This document shows, in pieces, positions 6,585 through 14,277 of a stretch of 60,674 nucleotides of DNA (its first letter is position 1; each line of letters starts with the position of its first letter). Below the pieces are notes generated by a model that was not told where the DNA came from, did no database searches, and worked only from the letters and a program-made list of their open reading frames with translations. The position numbers were made by a program, and so were the translations under genes. The stretch lies in assembly GCF_026344005.1 (NCBI RefSeq), contig NZ_JAPKNH010000015.1:1-60674 (forward strand), written 5' to 3'. Origin of the DNA: Kaistia terrae (GTDB taxonomy: Bacteria; Pseudomonadota; Alphaproteobacteria; Rhizobiales; Kaistiaceae).

Positions 6585-7030
6585 TGTCTGGATCCGTAAA
6601 CAAGGTCATTTTGGTAGGCCGGCTTGGCCGTGACCCCGAGGTTCGCAGCATGAACAACGGGGACAAGGTGGTGACGCTCAGCGTCGCGACCTCGGAAAGC
6701 TGGCGCGACAAGCAGTCGGGCGAGCGCAAGGAAAAGACGGAGTGGAACCGGGTCGTCATTTTCAATGAGAACCTTGCCAAGATTGCCGAGCAATACCTGA
6801 AGAGGGGCTCGAACCTTTACGTTGAGGGCCAGCTCCAGACGAGAAAGTGGAACGACCAGGCAGGCGTCGAGAAGTTCTCGACCGAGGTGGTTCTTCAGCG
6901 CTTCCGTGGCGAGCTGACGTTGCTCGACGGCGCGGCCGGCAACGGTGAGGGCCGTCAGCAGGAACCCGCCGCGCAGCCCTCGGCCGTTGGCAACTATGCG
7001 GCCGATCTCGACGACGATATCCCGTTCTAG
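6584..7030 (+). CDS. ssb: Single-stranded DNA-binding protein
   Basis: 148 residues with the OB-fold signature of SSB (VNKVILVGRLGRDPEVRS, SWRDKQSGERKEKTEWNR, YLKRGSNLYVEGQLQTRKW) and the conserved acidic tip DDDIPF, the docking peptide for host replication and repair proteins. Normal length for SSB. It coats phage single strands and partners the Rad52-like protein encoded just upstream; the start is joined to the previous stop (TAATG). Confidence 0.95.
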   Translation: MSGSVNKVILVGRLGRDPEVRSMNNGDKVVTLSVATSESWRDKQSGERKEKTEWNRVVIFNENLAKIAEQYLKRGSNLYVEGQLQTRKWNDQAGVEKFSTEVVLQRFRGELTLLDGAAGNGEGRQQEPAAQPSAVGNYAADLDDDIPF

Positions 7031-7039
7031 GAGCGCACC

Positions 7040-7444
7040 ATGGCCCAGACCGTCATTCTGCGCGGCGACGTACAGCGCGCTTTCGCCAAGAAGCTCATCG
7101 ACAAGGCCCCGGCCAATGCTGTCGTCCGGGTCAAGGAAGCCAAGCGCAGTGACGCCCAGAACGACAAAATGTGGGCCATGCTCGCTGACGTCAGCCGTTC
7201 TAAGCCTGAAGGACGGCAATGGGCGGATGAGACCTGGAAATGCGCGTTCATGCATGCGCTTGGTCACCAGGTGAAATTCGCCGAGGGCCTTGATGGCTCC
7301 GGACCGTTCCCTCTCGGCTTCCGCTCATCGCGCCTGACCGTTCGTCAGATGGCCGACCTCATCACGTACATGCAGGAGTATGGCGACCGTCACGGCGTTC
7401 GTTGGTCCGACGAATGGGCCGAACAGCAGAGGGACGCAGCATGA
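7040..7444 (+). CDS. ninB: NinB-family recombination protein
   Basis: 134 residues. RSDAQNDKMWAMLADVS and the following W..E.WK..FMHALG, then LPLGF.SS.LTVRQMADLI.Y pattern match NinB (lambda Orf), which helps load annealing proteins on SSB-coated DNA. It lies between SSB and two nucleases, a coherent recombination block. Stop overlaps the next start. Confidence 0.85.
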   Translation: MAQTVILRGDVQRAFAKKLIDKAPANAVVRVKEAKRSDAQNDKMWAMLADVSRSKPEGRQWADETWKCAFMHALGHQVKFAEGLDGSGPFPLGFRSSRLTVRQMADLITYMQEYGDRHGVRWSDEWAEQQRDAA

Positions 7445-7794
7445 GCCGCGCAGTCCCCGAATGGATCGGCAAGACCGACGATACGCCAGTCCCGCCGCGT
7501 GTCCAAAGGCGCGTCTACGATGCGCACGGCGGTGTTTGTTACTTGGCCGACCGGAAGATCATGCCCGGCGAAGAGTGGGACACAGATCACAAAATCGCGC
7601 TCTGCAACGGTGGCGAAAATCGAGAGAGCAATCTCGCCCCCGTCCTGCGCGTCAAGCACCGAGAGAAGACAGCGCGCGACGTGGCCGAAAAGGCAAAGGT
7701 CGAGCGCATCCGCCAGAAGCATCTCGGCATCTACAAATCCGCGCACCCGATGCGCAGTCGCCCGTTTCCCAAGCGCTCGGAGATCCAGCCATGA
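7441..7794 (+). CDS. HNH endonuclease
   Basis: 117 residues, start ATG 7441 overlapping the previous stop. The ββα-metal motif is visible: CYLADRKI then TDHKIALCNGGENRESNLAP and a closing HREKTA, giving the D-H, N and H metal/catalytic residues. Its small size and the operon suggest recombination-linked nicking rather than homing; the usual HNH of packaging would stand beside the terminase, which this one does not. Confidence 0.8.
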   Translation: MSRAVPEWIGKTDDTPVPPRVQRRVYDAHGGVCYLADRKIMPGEEWDTDHKIALCNGGENRESNLAPVLRVKHREKTARDVAEKAKVERIRQKHLGIYKSAHPMRSRPFPKRSEIQP

Positions 7795-8186
7795 CCATGC
7801 ATGCGATCAGCCTGCGCGACCCGCGCCCAGTGTCCGAGGAATCGATCCAACGCGCTGTGATCCAGCACCTCAAGCTGACCGCCGCGCCTGGTGTCGTCTA
7901 CTTCCACTGCCCGAATGGCGAGGCCCGTTCCAAGGCCACCGGCGCCCGGCTCAAGGCCATGGGCGTTCGCCGGGGTGTCGCGGATATCTGCCTCGTCCTC
8001 CCTAGCGGCCGGTCTGCATTCCTCGAGCTGAAATCAGCCAAGGGCCGACCGTCTGATGAGCAGAAGGCCTTCGCGGCCGACGTGTCGAAGAGCGGCGCGC
8101 TTTACGCCGTCGCCGCCTCGATCGATCAGGCCCTTCAGATCCTCATCGAATGGGGCGCCTTGAACGCGCGGAAGGAAGCAGCATGA
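7791..8186 (+). CDS. VRR-NUC domain nuclease
   Basis: 131 residues, start ATG 7791 (ATGA overlap). The VRR-NUC core is clear: EESIQRAVIQHLKL, then GVRRGVADICLVL with the catalytic Asp, and AFLELKSAKGRPSDEQ with the E-x-K pair and the following Q. Phage VRR-NUC proteins cut branched DNA such as Holliday junctions; together with NinB, SSB and Rad52 it completes a recombination set. Confidence 0.9.
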   Translation: MTMHAISLRDPRPVSEESIQRAVIQHLKLTAAPGVVYFHCPNGEARSKATGARLKAMGVRRGVADICLVLPSGRSAFLELKSAKGRPSDEQKAFAADVSKSGALYAVAASIDQALQILIEWGALNARKEAA

Positions 8187-8725
8187 ACATGACCGAAAGC
8201 ATGGCCCGCGTGGAGCGCATGGCGCTTCGTGGGCTCGACATCGATCAAATCATGGCGACGGGGCTCCCCCTGTCGGCGCGTACCGTAGCCTCCATCGTCC
8301 ATGTCACGCGCGCGGCCCGTCCGAAGGCTGTAGTCCCACCGCCTGAAGCCGTGGAGGCGAAGGCTGATGTCGGCCCGGGCAGTCAAAGCGTCGACCGCGC
8401 CGACGCCATCGCACGCTACCGCATCATCGACGTTCGCCTGGGCGGCGTCCGCCGGTCGATTGGCGACATCATCCGCGAGACGGCCGCGAAGCACCTTCTT
8501 GTGTCGGCAGACCTGGTGGGCCGGTCCAGACAAAGGACAACGGTCGTCCCCGCCCGCCATGAGGCCATGTACCTCTGCGCGAAGGCGACGCCTTACAGCA
8601 TGCCGGAGATTGGGCGGTCATTCGGCCGCGACCACACGACCGTCATCTATGGCATCCAGCAGCACGCCAAGCGCAACGGTCTGCCTCTGCCACGCGGGAT
8701 GAAGCCAGAAGGAGCGACGGCATGA
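8183..8725 (+). CDS. DnaA domain IV protein (DnaA-box-binding domain without ATPase)
   Basis: 180 residues, ATG 8183 behind GAAGGAAG. Residues about 110-165 (ARHEAMYLCAKATPYSMPEIGRSFGRDHTTVIYGIQ, read in parts) are the helix-turn-helix of DnaA domain IV including the RDHTTV box-binding signature. Domains I-III are missing. The N-terminal 80 residues hold a short HTH-like stretch and a linker. It precedes the replication initiator gene, so it may direct host or phage origin firing by binding DnaA boxes. Confidence 0.85.
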   Translation: MNMTESMARVERMALRGLDIDQIMATGLPLSARTVASIVHVTRAARPKAVVPPPEAVEAKADVGPGSQSVDRADAIARYRIIDVRLGGVRRSIGDIIRETAAKHLLVSADLVGRSRQRTTVVPARHEAMYLCAKATPYSMPEIGRSFGRDHTTVIYGIQQHAKRNGLPLPRGMKPEGATA

Positions 8726-9642
8726 GCAGGTGGTTCCGCCACTACGCCGGCATGGCCCGAGACGACAAGCTCGTCAGCGTTGCCATCCGCTCCAAACAGA
8801 CGGTCGAGCGCGTCGTCTGGGTCTGGGGGGCTATCCTCGAAAGCGCTGCGGAGATTGACGAAAATGGACGCTTCGAACTGGACGCCGCCGAGGTCGCCTA
8901 CTTTCTACGAGCGGACCAGGCTGACATTGAGCGAGTTGTCGTCGCTCTGGAAGAGCTTGGCAGGCTTCATGCGGGTTTTGTGGCGAAGTGGGGCGACCGT
9001 CAGTTTCAGTCCGACCGATCCGCTGAGCGCCAAAAACGTTATCGTGACAAGCACTCGGCGCAACGTGACGTTCACCATAACGCGGGAGACGTCGTCACAG
9101 TGACGTCACCATCACGTGACGGTGACTCACCAGAGACAGAGACAGAAGCAGAAGAAGAAGTAACAACACCGAACGCGAGCGCTGCGCGCCCGAACCTGTC
9201 TGACCTCATGAGCCGTCTTTGCTCAGCAGCAGGCAAGGCTATCGCTAACCCTGCCGGTGCCGCAGGCCTCCTCGCTCTGTCCGACCCCATCAACTGGGTC
9301 CAGAGCGGCTGCGACCTCGATCTCGACGTCATCCCGGCCATCACGGCCCGAAGCGCCGGGAGGCCCCCGGGGGAAATCCGGTCCTGGAGCTACTTCACCA
9401 AAGCCGTCTTTCAAGCCCGCGACACGCGACTGAAGCCTTCCCCGGAGCCGATCGATGACCAACCTCGCAACCGTCAAGGCCAGCCAGCTTCCCGAGCCCG
9501 GAGCGGAGCCGACGCTTACCTGGCCGCAATCCGTGAAGAGGCTGAACAACTCGATGATCGGGGATTTCCTGACCGCCGAGATCACGGCGCCGATTTCGGA
9601 GACGGACGCACGCTGGATCTCCGGGCGAACGAGGCAGCTTGA
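8722..9642 (+). CDS. Phage replication initiator (O/DnaD-like)
   Basis: 306 residues. The N-terminal 100 form a winged-helix type region (MSRWFRHYAGMARDDKLVSV, then FELDAAEVAYFLRADQADIE) similar to N-termini of phage replication proteins; a basic QKRYRDK and a disordered Ser/Thr/Glu linker follow; the rest (WVQSGCDLDLDVIPAI, SWSYFTKAV) matches the C-terminal block of alphaproteobacterial phage initiators. The linker is encoded by the GTGAC repeat array. It should load the host helicase. The last 188 bases overlap the next gene in another frame. Confidence 0.75.
   Translation: MSRWFRHYAGMARDDKLVSVAIRSKQTVERVVWVWGAILESAAEIDENGRFELDAAEVAYFLRADQADIERVVVALEELGRLHAGFVAKWGDRQFQSDRSAERQKRYRDKHSAQRDVHHNAGDVVTVTSPSRDGDSPETETEAEEEVTTPNASAARPNLSDLMSRLCSAAGKAIANPAGAAGLLALSDPINWVQSGCDLDLDVIPAITARSAGRPPGEIRSWSYFTKAVFQARDTRLKPSPEPIDDQPRNRQGQPASRARSGADAYLAAIREEAEQLDDRGFPDRRDHGADFGDGRTLDLRANEAA
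9044..9126. repeat. GTGAC repeat array, candidate phage origin
   Basis: GTGAC occurs at 9044, 9065, 9100, 9116 and 9122 and its complement GTCAC at 9094 and 9105, giving seven copies in 83 bases, with nested dyads such as GTCACAGTGAC. A purine-rich run of CAGAGA/GAAGAA follows at 9130-9160. An iteron cluster inside the initiator gene is the arrangement of lambda O/ori. It is not rich in A+T, so the role is unproven. Confidence 0.4.
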
Positions 9643-10078
9643 GGCATGGCGAGCGCCCGGCCCGGATGACCGCGGCCAGATCCTGCAGGTGTTGGCTGTG
9701 CTGTTCACCAGCTACCCGGCGGCGGCGGTCAGCGACGACACGGCAAAGACGCGGATCAAGACCTACCTCGAAGCGCTGAGCGACCGGCCGGCATGGGCAA
9801 TCAAGCGCGCCGCCGAACGCTGGCTCAAGGGCGACGTCAGCGGCGTGGATCGCAAGACGCTGGACTTCCCGCCGTCCACGGCGCGGCTGCGCGAACTGGC
9901 GACCGAGTGCATGAGCCCGGTCAACCTGGAACTTGCCGCCCTTCAGAAGCTCACCCGCGCCAAGGTCGTGAAGCCGATCGACCCGGAAGAACGCCGTCGA
10001 GCCATCGAACGGCTGACGCGCAACGGCGTCGTAGTCCCCACCGAATGGCCCCCGGCCGCAACAGCAACCGCAGCCTGA
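9455..10078 (+). CDS. Hypothetical protein after the initiator (207 aa), helicase-loader position
   Basis: A soluble helical protein; residues 50-150 (DARWISGRTRQLEAW, then AAVSDDTAKTRIKTYLEAL, then AIKRAAERWLKGDV) look well folded. It stands where many rhizobial phages carry a helicase-loader-like or zinc-metallo protein, but no AAA+ motif is seen. The first 62 codons overlap the initiator gene in a different frame. A shorter start at about 9554 (MIGDF) would still overlap it. Confidence 0.65.
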   Translation: MTNLATVKASQLPEPGAEPTLTWPQSVKRLNNSMIGDFLTAEITAPISETDARWISGRTRQLEAWRAPGPDDRGQILQVLAVLFTSYPAAAVSDDTAKTRIKTYLEALSDRPAWAIKRAAERWLKGDVSGVDRKTLDFPPSTARLRELATECMSPVNLELAALQKLTRAKVVKPIDPEERRRAIERLTRNGVVVPTEWPPAATATAA

Positions 10079-10093
10079 ACGAGGAAGAGTGAG

Positions 10094-10294
10094 ATGGCTA
10101 CAGACGTACAGACTCCGATCGACGTTAGGGCTGGATACCGTGTCGAGGCCGCATCGAACGGAGGCTGGGTGCTCCACGAGCGACCGGCCGAGACCGGCTA
10201 CATCGGCAGGTCCGCGGCGTTCACCACGTGGCCCGAAATGATCGACTACCTCAGTAGGGCGCATGACCTCCCCATCCCAGCAACCGCAGCATAG
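10094..10294 (+). CDS. Hypothetical phage protein (66 aa)
   Basis: Small protein with an alternating aromatic pattern (GYRVEAASNGGWVLHERP, AFTTWPEMIDYL) that suggests a small beta sheet with a closing helix. AGGAAGAG precedes the ATG. Function unknown. Confidence 0.55.
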   Translation: MATDVQTPIDVRAGYRVEAASNGGWVLHERPAETGYIGRSAAFTTWPEMIDYLSRAHDLPIPATAA

Positions 10295-10304
10295 GACGAT
10301 GAGC

Positions 10305-10658
10305 ATGGCAGAGCAGGAATGGCAGCCGCATTCGCGCTGCGAAGGGTGCGACAAGCCAATCTGGTCAACCGACGCGTATCTGTCGTGCGAGGATTGCGAC
10401 CTCTGCGCTGGCTGCGCCCCTACCTATGCCGACATGGCGGCCGACCCGGCTGCGTTCGCGCACCCAACGACGGGCAAGCCGCTAACTGTCAAGGAAGTCC
10501 GTTCCATCATCGACCGGCACATATCCGCTGGTGGAAGCCCAAATGACAGCCTGGCGACCAAGAACGAGGGCTCGTTGGCCCCCATGCCGACCATGTCGGA
10601 ACAAGAACTGCTCGATGGCCTCACTGCCACGGGCGCCATCCCCCACACCCCCGCATAA
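10305..10658 (+). CDS. Zinc-ribbon phage protein (117 aa)
   Basis: Three CxxC pairs lie close together (CEGC, CEDC, CAGC in residues 9-34), so one or two zinc sites are likely; the rest is a linker and a helical C-terminus. I chose ATG 10305 because AGGA lies eight bases before it; ATG 10299 is too close to that site. Function unknown. Confidence 0.6.
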   Translation: MAEQEWQPHSRCEGCDKPIWSTDAYLSCEDCDLCAGCAPTYADMAADPAAFAHPTTGKPLTVKEVRSIIDRHISAGGSPNDSLATKNEGSLAPMPTMSEQELLDGLTATGAIPHTPA

Positions 10659-10676
10659 TGGTCAGGAGAGACGAGC

Positions 10677-10880
10677 ATGGAAATCTCGATACCGCTTTCA
10701 TTTTGGATGATCCCAGTGGTGCTGACGCTTCTGATCTGGGGCGTCACCCTGATGTTGCCGGAACCGACGCCAAGTGGCGGCTTCTACGACTTCGGCACGC
10801 CGTTCACGTTTCTGTTTCGGGGCGTATTGGCGCTCTTTGCCACGCTCGTCGTGTGGCTCGTCTATTTCATCATCGTCTAG
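10677..10880 (+). CDS. Two-span membrane protein (67 aa)
   Basis: Two hydrophobic segments (residues 8-27 FWMIPVVLTLLIWGVTLML and 45-66 FRGVLALFATLVVWLVYFII) are joined by a short Pro/Gly loop. The shape is that of a small holin or exclusion protein, but its place in the early/middle operon argues against a lysis role. Function unknown. Confidence 0.55.
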   Translation: MEISIPLSFWMIPVVLTLLIWGVTLMLPEPTPSGGFYDFGTPFTFLFRGVLALFATLVVWLVYFIIV

Positions 10881-10894
10881 CGGAGCCCTAACCC

Positions 10895-11212
10895 ATGGCA
10901 GGCCAGAGCAACGAGATGGGGATGGTGGAGCGCATGTGCCGGATTGCCTGTGATGCAACGATCACCGGCACGAAGTACAACGACCCCGCAGCCCGCGAGG
11001 CCAAAATAGACGAGTGCTGGCAGTCTTGGATTGTGCCAATGACCGCGATTCTCGATGTGATGCATCGCCCCCTTGGCGAGATCCACGTTCCCTCTGATGT
11101 CGAGCAGTATGGGATCAACCACAAGCTCCCGACCTTCGCCGCAGCAACCTACAGGTCTGGCTACATCGACGGCCATCGCGCCGCTCTCTCCCACGATGAG
11201 GTGAAGGGATGA
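10895..11212 (+). CDS. Hypothetical phage protein (105 aa)
   Basis: Soluble protein with three cysteines (MCRIACDAT, DECWQSW) and a conserved-looking C-terminus (AATYRSGYIDGHRAALSHDE). The stop overlaps the next start (ATGA). Function unknown. Confidence 0.55.
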   Translation: MAGQSNEMGMVERMCRIACDATITGTKYNDPAAREAKIDECWQSWIVPMTAILDVMHRPLGEIHVPSDVEQYGINHKLPTFAAATYRSGYIDGHRAALSHDEVKG

Positions 11213-11400
11213 GCGAGGTAGCGAACGAACAGGAGTTCACGCTCGTCATGCTGGCGAAGCTCGTCGACCTGATGCTGCGCAAGGACACCAACCTCGACGG
11301 GGACTGCGGCTTCCCATCTCACGAGGCCGAACTGTTGGAGATGCGAGAGGCGCTGTTCAGCCAGCCAGTCGTCAAACGGGGGCTGCTCTACCGGGTCTAA
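11209..11400 (+). CDS. Hypothetical phage protein (63 aa)
   Basis: Short acidic helical protein translationally coupled to the gene before it. Nothing in its sequence points to a function. Confidence 0.5.
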   Translation: MSEVANEQEFTLVMLAKLVDLMLRKDTNLDGDCGFPSHEAELLEMREALFSQPVVKRGLLYRV

Positions 11401-11456
11401 CCCCACCACCTGACCGACGAAAAGGGAGGAAACCTTTTCACCAGACAGGGCACATC

Positions 11457-12215
11457 ATGAAGGCACGCAGCAAAGCACAGCGCACCGCACGTCGGCGCGC
11501 AGCCGCCACCCGCAAGGAAGACCTCCCACGCACCCCATCCGGCGCGCTCTCCCGATCCGCCGCCCGATACCGCACTGAAGCCCAAATGACCGAGAAGGAG
11601 GCCAAGGTGGTCGTACTCGATGCACGTCGCCGCGTTCATGGCCTCTCAGAATCCACAGCGGGACTCGCTGAGGCTGGTTCGTCGCTAGGACGGCTCATGC
11701 TCGCAGGCGCCATCACGAACCGCCTGTACGCGGCCGGGAATCGATTTGCGGAGGACGTGTGGAGGTATCACTCCCTCACCGGTATCCCGCACCCGAACCC
11801 AAAGAGCTGCTGGAACTTCGTGGCGAAGGCGGAACCGGTCGATGAGAAGGACCGGGACAAGAGCATCACGCCTGGCATTCGGGCAACGTACACCGAGAAT
11901 TCGCCGGAGTTCATGCAGGCCGTGAAGACGGCAACCAACCGCTACATGAACGCTATCGGCGTGGTCCAGCAGAACGACCGCACCGGCCGCCCGGTCGAGA
12001 CAACGTTGCGAAACGTAGTGATCCTCGACATGGATGCCGCTAACTGGCCGCCGCACATGATCAAGATGCTGCGGCGGGTGTTGAAGGCGCTCGCGGATTG
12101 GTATGGGATACCTGAGGGAAGCGAGGACCAGGTGAAGCACTGGGGAGGGCGGCGATCGGACGAGTCCATATCCGGGCTCGCGCTTGACACCATGCGCAAA
12201 TCAGTGCAGGTTTAA
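11457..12215 (+). CDS. Hypothetical protein at the early-late junction (252 aa)
   Basis: Very basic N-terminus (KARSKAQRTARRRAAATRK) followed by a helical body and a C-terminal part (MLRRVLKALADWYGIPEG) that could bind nucleic acid. It is the last gene before a strong terminator and the packaging genes, the place of late-gene activators or Q-type antiterminators. That role is a guess from position and basicity only. Confidence 0.6.
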   Translation: MKARSKAQRTARRRAAATRKEDLPRTPSGALSRSAARYRTEAQMTEKEAKVVVLDARRRVHGLSESTAGLAEAGSSLGRLMLAGAITNRLYAAGNRFAEDVWRYHSLTGIPHPNPKSCWNFVAKAEPVDEKDRDKSITPGIRATYTENSPEFMQAVKTATNRYMNAIGVVQQNDRTGRPVETTLRNVVILDMDAANWPPHMIKMLRRVLKALADWYGIPEGSEDQVKHWGGRRSDESISGLALDTMRKSVQV

Positions 12216-12247
12216 GGAAGGTCGGAGACTTCCGGCTACAGAGATTC

Positions 12248-12275
12248 AAGCCCCAGCGCGAGCCGGGGCTTTTTG
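12248..12275 (+). terminator. Rho-independent terminator before the packaging genes
   Basis: AAGCCCC (12248-12254), loop, GGGGCTT with a following T-run (12265-12274). It stands between the early/middle operon and the terminase genes, so late transcription must start behind it or read through by antitermination. Confidence 0.85.
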
Positions 12276-12292
12276 CGTTTCAGGGGCTCGGC

Positions 12293-12547
12293 ATGGCAGA
12301 GGTCATCTCCCTCACCGGCGCGCCGCTTCCGACAGATGCCGACCGAGACGAAGCTCTGATCGCAACACTTGAGCGGGCGCTCGAACGGGCACGGTCCGGC
12401 GAGACAATCGCCACATGCATCGTCGAACTCTATCGGGACGAAACCGTCAGCCGCTCGATCATCGGGAACATCACATCGCCGCTGCGCCTGATTGGGGCGG
12501 TTGAGCTGGTCAAGATGGGCCTGATGGACAAGGCGCTTGAAGATTGA
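12293..12547 (+). CDS. Hypothetical phage protein upstream of terminase (84 aa)
   Basis: Begins MAEVISLTG; a helical region (EALIATLERALERARSG) and a second domain-like stretch (SPLRLIGAVELVKMGLMD) follow. Similar small proteins stand before the small terminase in other rhizobial podophages. Function unknown. Confidence 0.6.
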   Translation: MAEVISLTGAPLPTDADRDEALIATLERALERARSGETIATCIVELYRDETVSRSIIGNITSPLRLIGAVELVKMGLMDKALED

Positions 12548-12708
12548 TCACCGCGCCAACTCTCGCCGGCTACACCGCCGCTGCCACCCACATAGAGCAA
12601 GCCCGCATAGCCTCAGGCCTTACGAACGAACAGTTCGCAAGCTGGCTGCGCGTCATCGCCAAGGATATCGAGAATGTCGGAGAGCGGGCGCTTCAACGCC
12701 CCGTCTGA
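12544..12708 (+). CDS. TTG-started small phage protein (54 aa)
   Basis: A frame starting with TTG at 12544, overlapping the stop of the gene before it (TTGA), reads 54 codons to TGA at 12706. It begins MITAPTLAGYTAAA and contains an ordered helix (NEQFASWLRVIAKDIENVG). The GC-rich third positions and the coupling argue that it is real. A rightward frame across it that begins at 12537 is Arg-rich and is not credible. Confidence 0.55.
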   Translation: MITAPTLAGYTAAATHIEQARIASGLTNEQFASWLRVIAKDIENVGERALQRPV

Positions 12709-12737
12709 TTTTCGATAAACAATCAAAGGATTCAAAC

Positions 12738-13016
12738 ATGGCCCGAGGTGGCAAGCGCGATGGCGCTGGCCGGCCCGTTGGGGCTGTCGCGCCGGCAACC
12801 GCGCTGCTCAAGGACGCGATCCTGAAAGCGGGTGAGGCAGCTGGACGGGATGGCGGACTAGTCGGCTACTTGACCGCACAGGCCGTTGCGAACCCCGGAC
12901 CGTTCATGTCGCTACTCGGCAAGGTGTTGCCCATGCAGATCGCCGGCGACCCCGACGCCCCGCTGATCCATGAGATCAGGCGCACCATTGTCGATCCTGC
13001 AGCTAGAGACGCCTAG
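12738..13016 (+). CDS. Putative small terminase subunit
   Basis: 92 residues from ATG 12738, with AAAGGA eight bases upstream. The N-terminus MARGGKRDGAGRPVGA is the typical K(R)xGAGRPxG start of phage small-terminase or associated DNA-recognition proteins, followed by helices (TALLKDAILKAGEAAG, LGKVLPMQIAG). It lies directly before the large terminase and overlaps its ATG. It should recognise the packaging site; the small size leaves some doubt. Confidence 0.65.
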   Translation: MARGGKRDGAGRPVGAVAPATALLKDAILKAGEAAGRDGGLVGYLTAQAVANPGPFMSLLGKVLPMQIAGDPDAPLIHEIRRTIVDPAARDA

Positions 13017-14277
13017 GGTCTTCGCGCCGCTTCTGGCGCCTGCCCGGTACAAGGGAGCATGGGGCGGGCGAGGATCAGGGAAGTCGCATTTCTTCGCGGA
13101 ACTGCTGGTCGAGGATTGCTTGGCTGAGCCCGGTCTCGCCGCAGTCTGCATCCGCGAAGTGCAGAAGACGCTGGCGCAGTCGAGCAAGCGCCTGATCGAG
13201 AACAAGATTTCCAACATGGGGGTCGGTTCTCAGTTCCGAGTGTTGGAAGACAGGATAGAAACGCCCGGCGGTGGCCTGATCATCTTCCAGGGCATGCAGA
13301 ACCACACGGCCGAGAGCATCAAGTCGCTCGAAGGCTTCAAGCGCGCCTGGATCGAAGAGGCGCAAACCCTTTCAACTCGCAGCCTCACGCTGCTCCGCCC
13401 GACGATCCGCGCTGAAGGATCGCAGATTTGGGCTTCGTGGAACCCGCGCCGCAAGTCTGACGCGGTGGATGAATTCCTACGCGGGCAGGGGATGGATGGC
13501 GCGGCCGTCGTAAAGGCGAACTGGCGCGACAACCCTTGGTTCCCATCTGAGCTAGACGCAGAGCGCCGCCTGGATCAGGAGCGCTACCCCGACCGATACG
13601 AACACATCTGGGAAGGTGACTATGTCCGCGCCTTCGAGGGTGCGTACTTCGCCAAGGTGTTGTCTGACGCCAAGGCCGCAGGCCGCATCGGCAAGGTTGC
13701 TGCCGACCCACTCCTGCCAATCCGAGCCTACTTCGATCTCGGCGGGTCCGGTGCCAGCGCTGACGCTATGGCGATCTGGCTCGTCCAGTTCGTCGGGCAG
13801 CAGATCATGGTGCTCGACTACATCGAGGGCGTCGGTCAGGTGCTCGGCTACTACGTCTCCGAGCTTCGCCGGCGCGGCTACGATGAAACGCTGATGATCC
13901 GCCTGCCGCATGACGGCGTGAACGAGAACAACATCACTGGCAAGCGGTACGAAGACCACTTCCGCGACGCCGGCTTCAACAACGTTACCGTGATCAAGAA
14001 CCTCGGCCGCGGTGCCGCAGCGATGCGCATTGAAGCGGTCCGCCGCGTGTTCCCGAAGATCTGGTTCAACGAGACGACGACCGAGCCCGGGCGCGATGCC
14101 CTCGGCTTCTATCACGAGCGCAAGGACGAGAACCGGAACGTCGGGCTTGGGCCCGATCACGACTGGTCGTCCCACGCTGCTGACGCCTTCGGCCTGATGG
14201 CCGTCGACTACGAAGAGCCGTCTCGCGGCTCCGACTTCAACCGCACAATCGAATATCCGTCCCTGGGGATTTACTGA
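12970..14277 (+). CDS. terL: Terminase large subunit
   Basis: 435 residues. Walker A GGRGSGKS at 32-39, Walker B RAWIEEAQ at 125-132, coupling motif WASWNP near 154, then the RNase-H-like nuclease with FDLGGSGASADA near 245 and DHDWSSHAADAF near 400 as metal-binding acidic sites. It packages and cuts phage DNA. ATG 12970 overlaps the preceding gene by 47 bases; a TTG at 12988 giving MSILQLETP is an equally good start because homologues begin near there. Confidence 0.93.
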   Translation: MRSGAPLSILQLETPRVFAPLLAPARYKGAWGGRGSGKSHFFAELLVEDCLAEPGLAAVCIREVQKTLAQSSKRLIENKISNMGVGSQFRVLEDRIETPGGGLIIFQGMQNHTAESIKSLEGFKRAWIEEAQTLSTRSLTLLRPTIRAEGSQIWASWNPRRKSDAVDEFLRGQGMDGAAVVKANWRDNPWFPSELDAERRLDQERYPDRYEHIWEGDYVRAFEGAYFAKVLSDAKAAGRIGKVAADPLLPIRAYFDLGGSGASADAMAIWLVQFVGQQIMVLDYIEGVGQVLGYYVSELRRRGYDETLMIRLPHDGVNENNITGKRYEDHFRDAGFNNVTVIKNLGRGAAAMRIEAVRRVFPKIWFNETTTEPGRDALGFYHERKDENRNVGLGPDHDWSSHAADAFGLMAVDYEEPSRGSDFNRTIEYPSLGIY

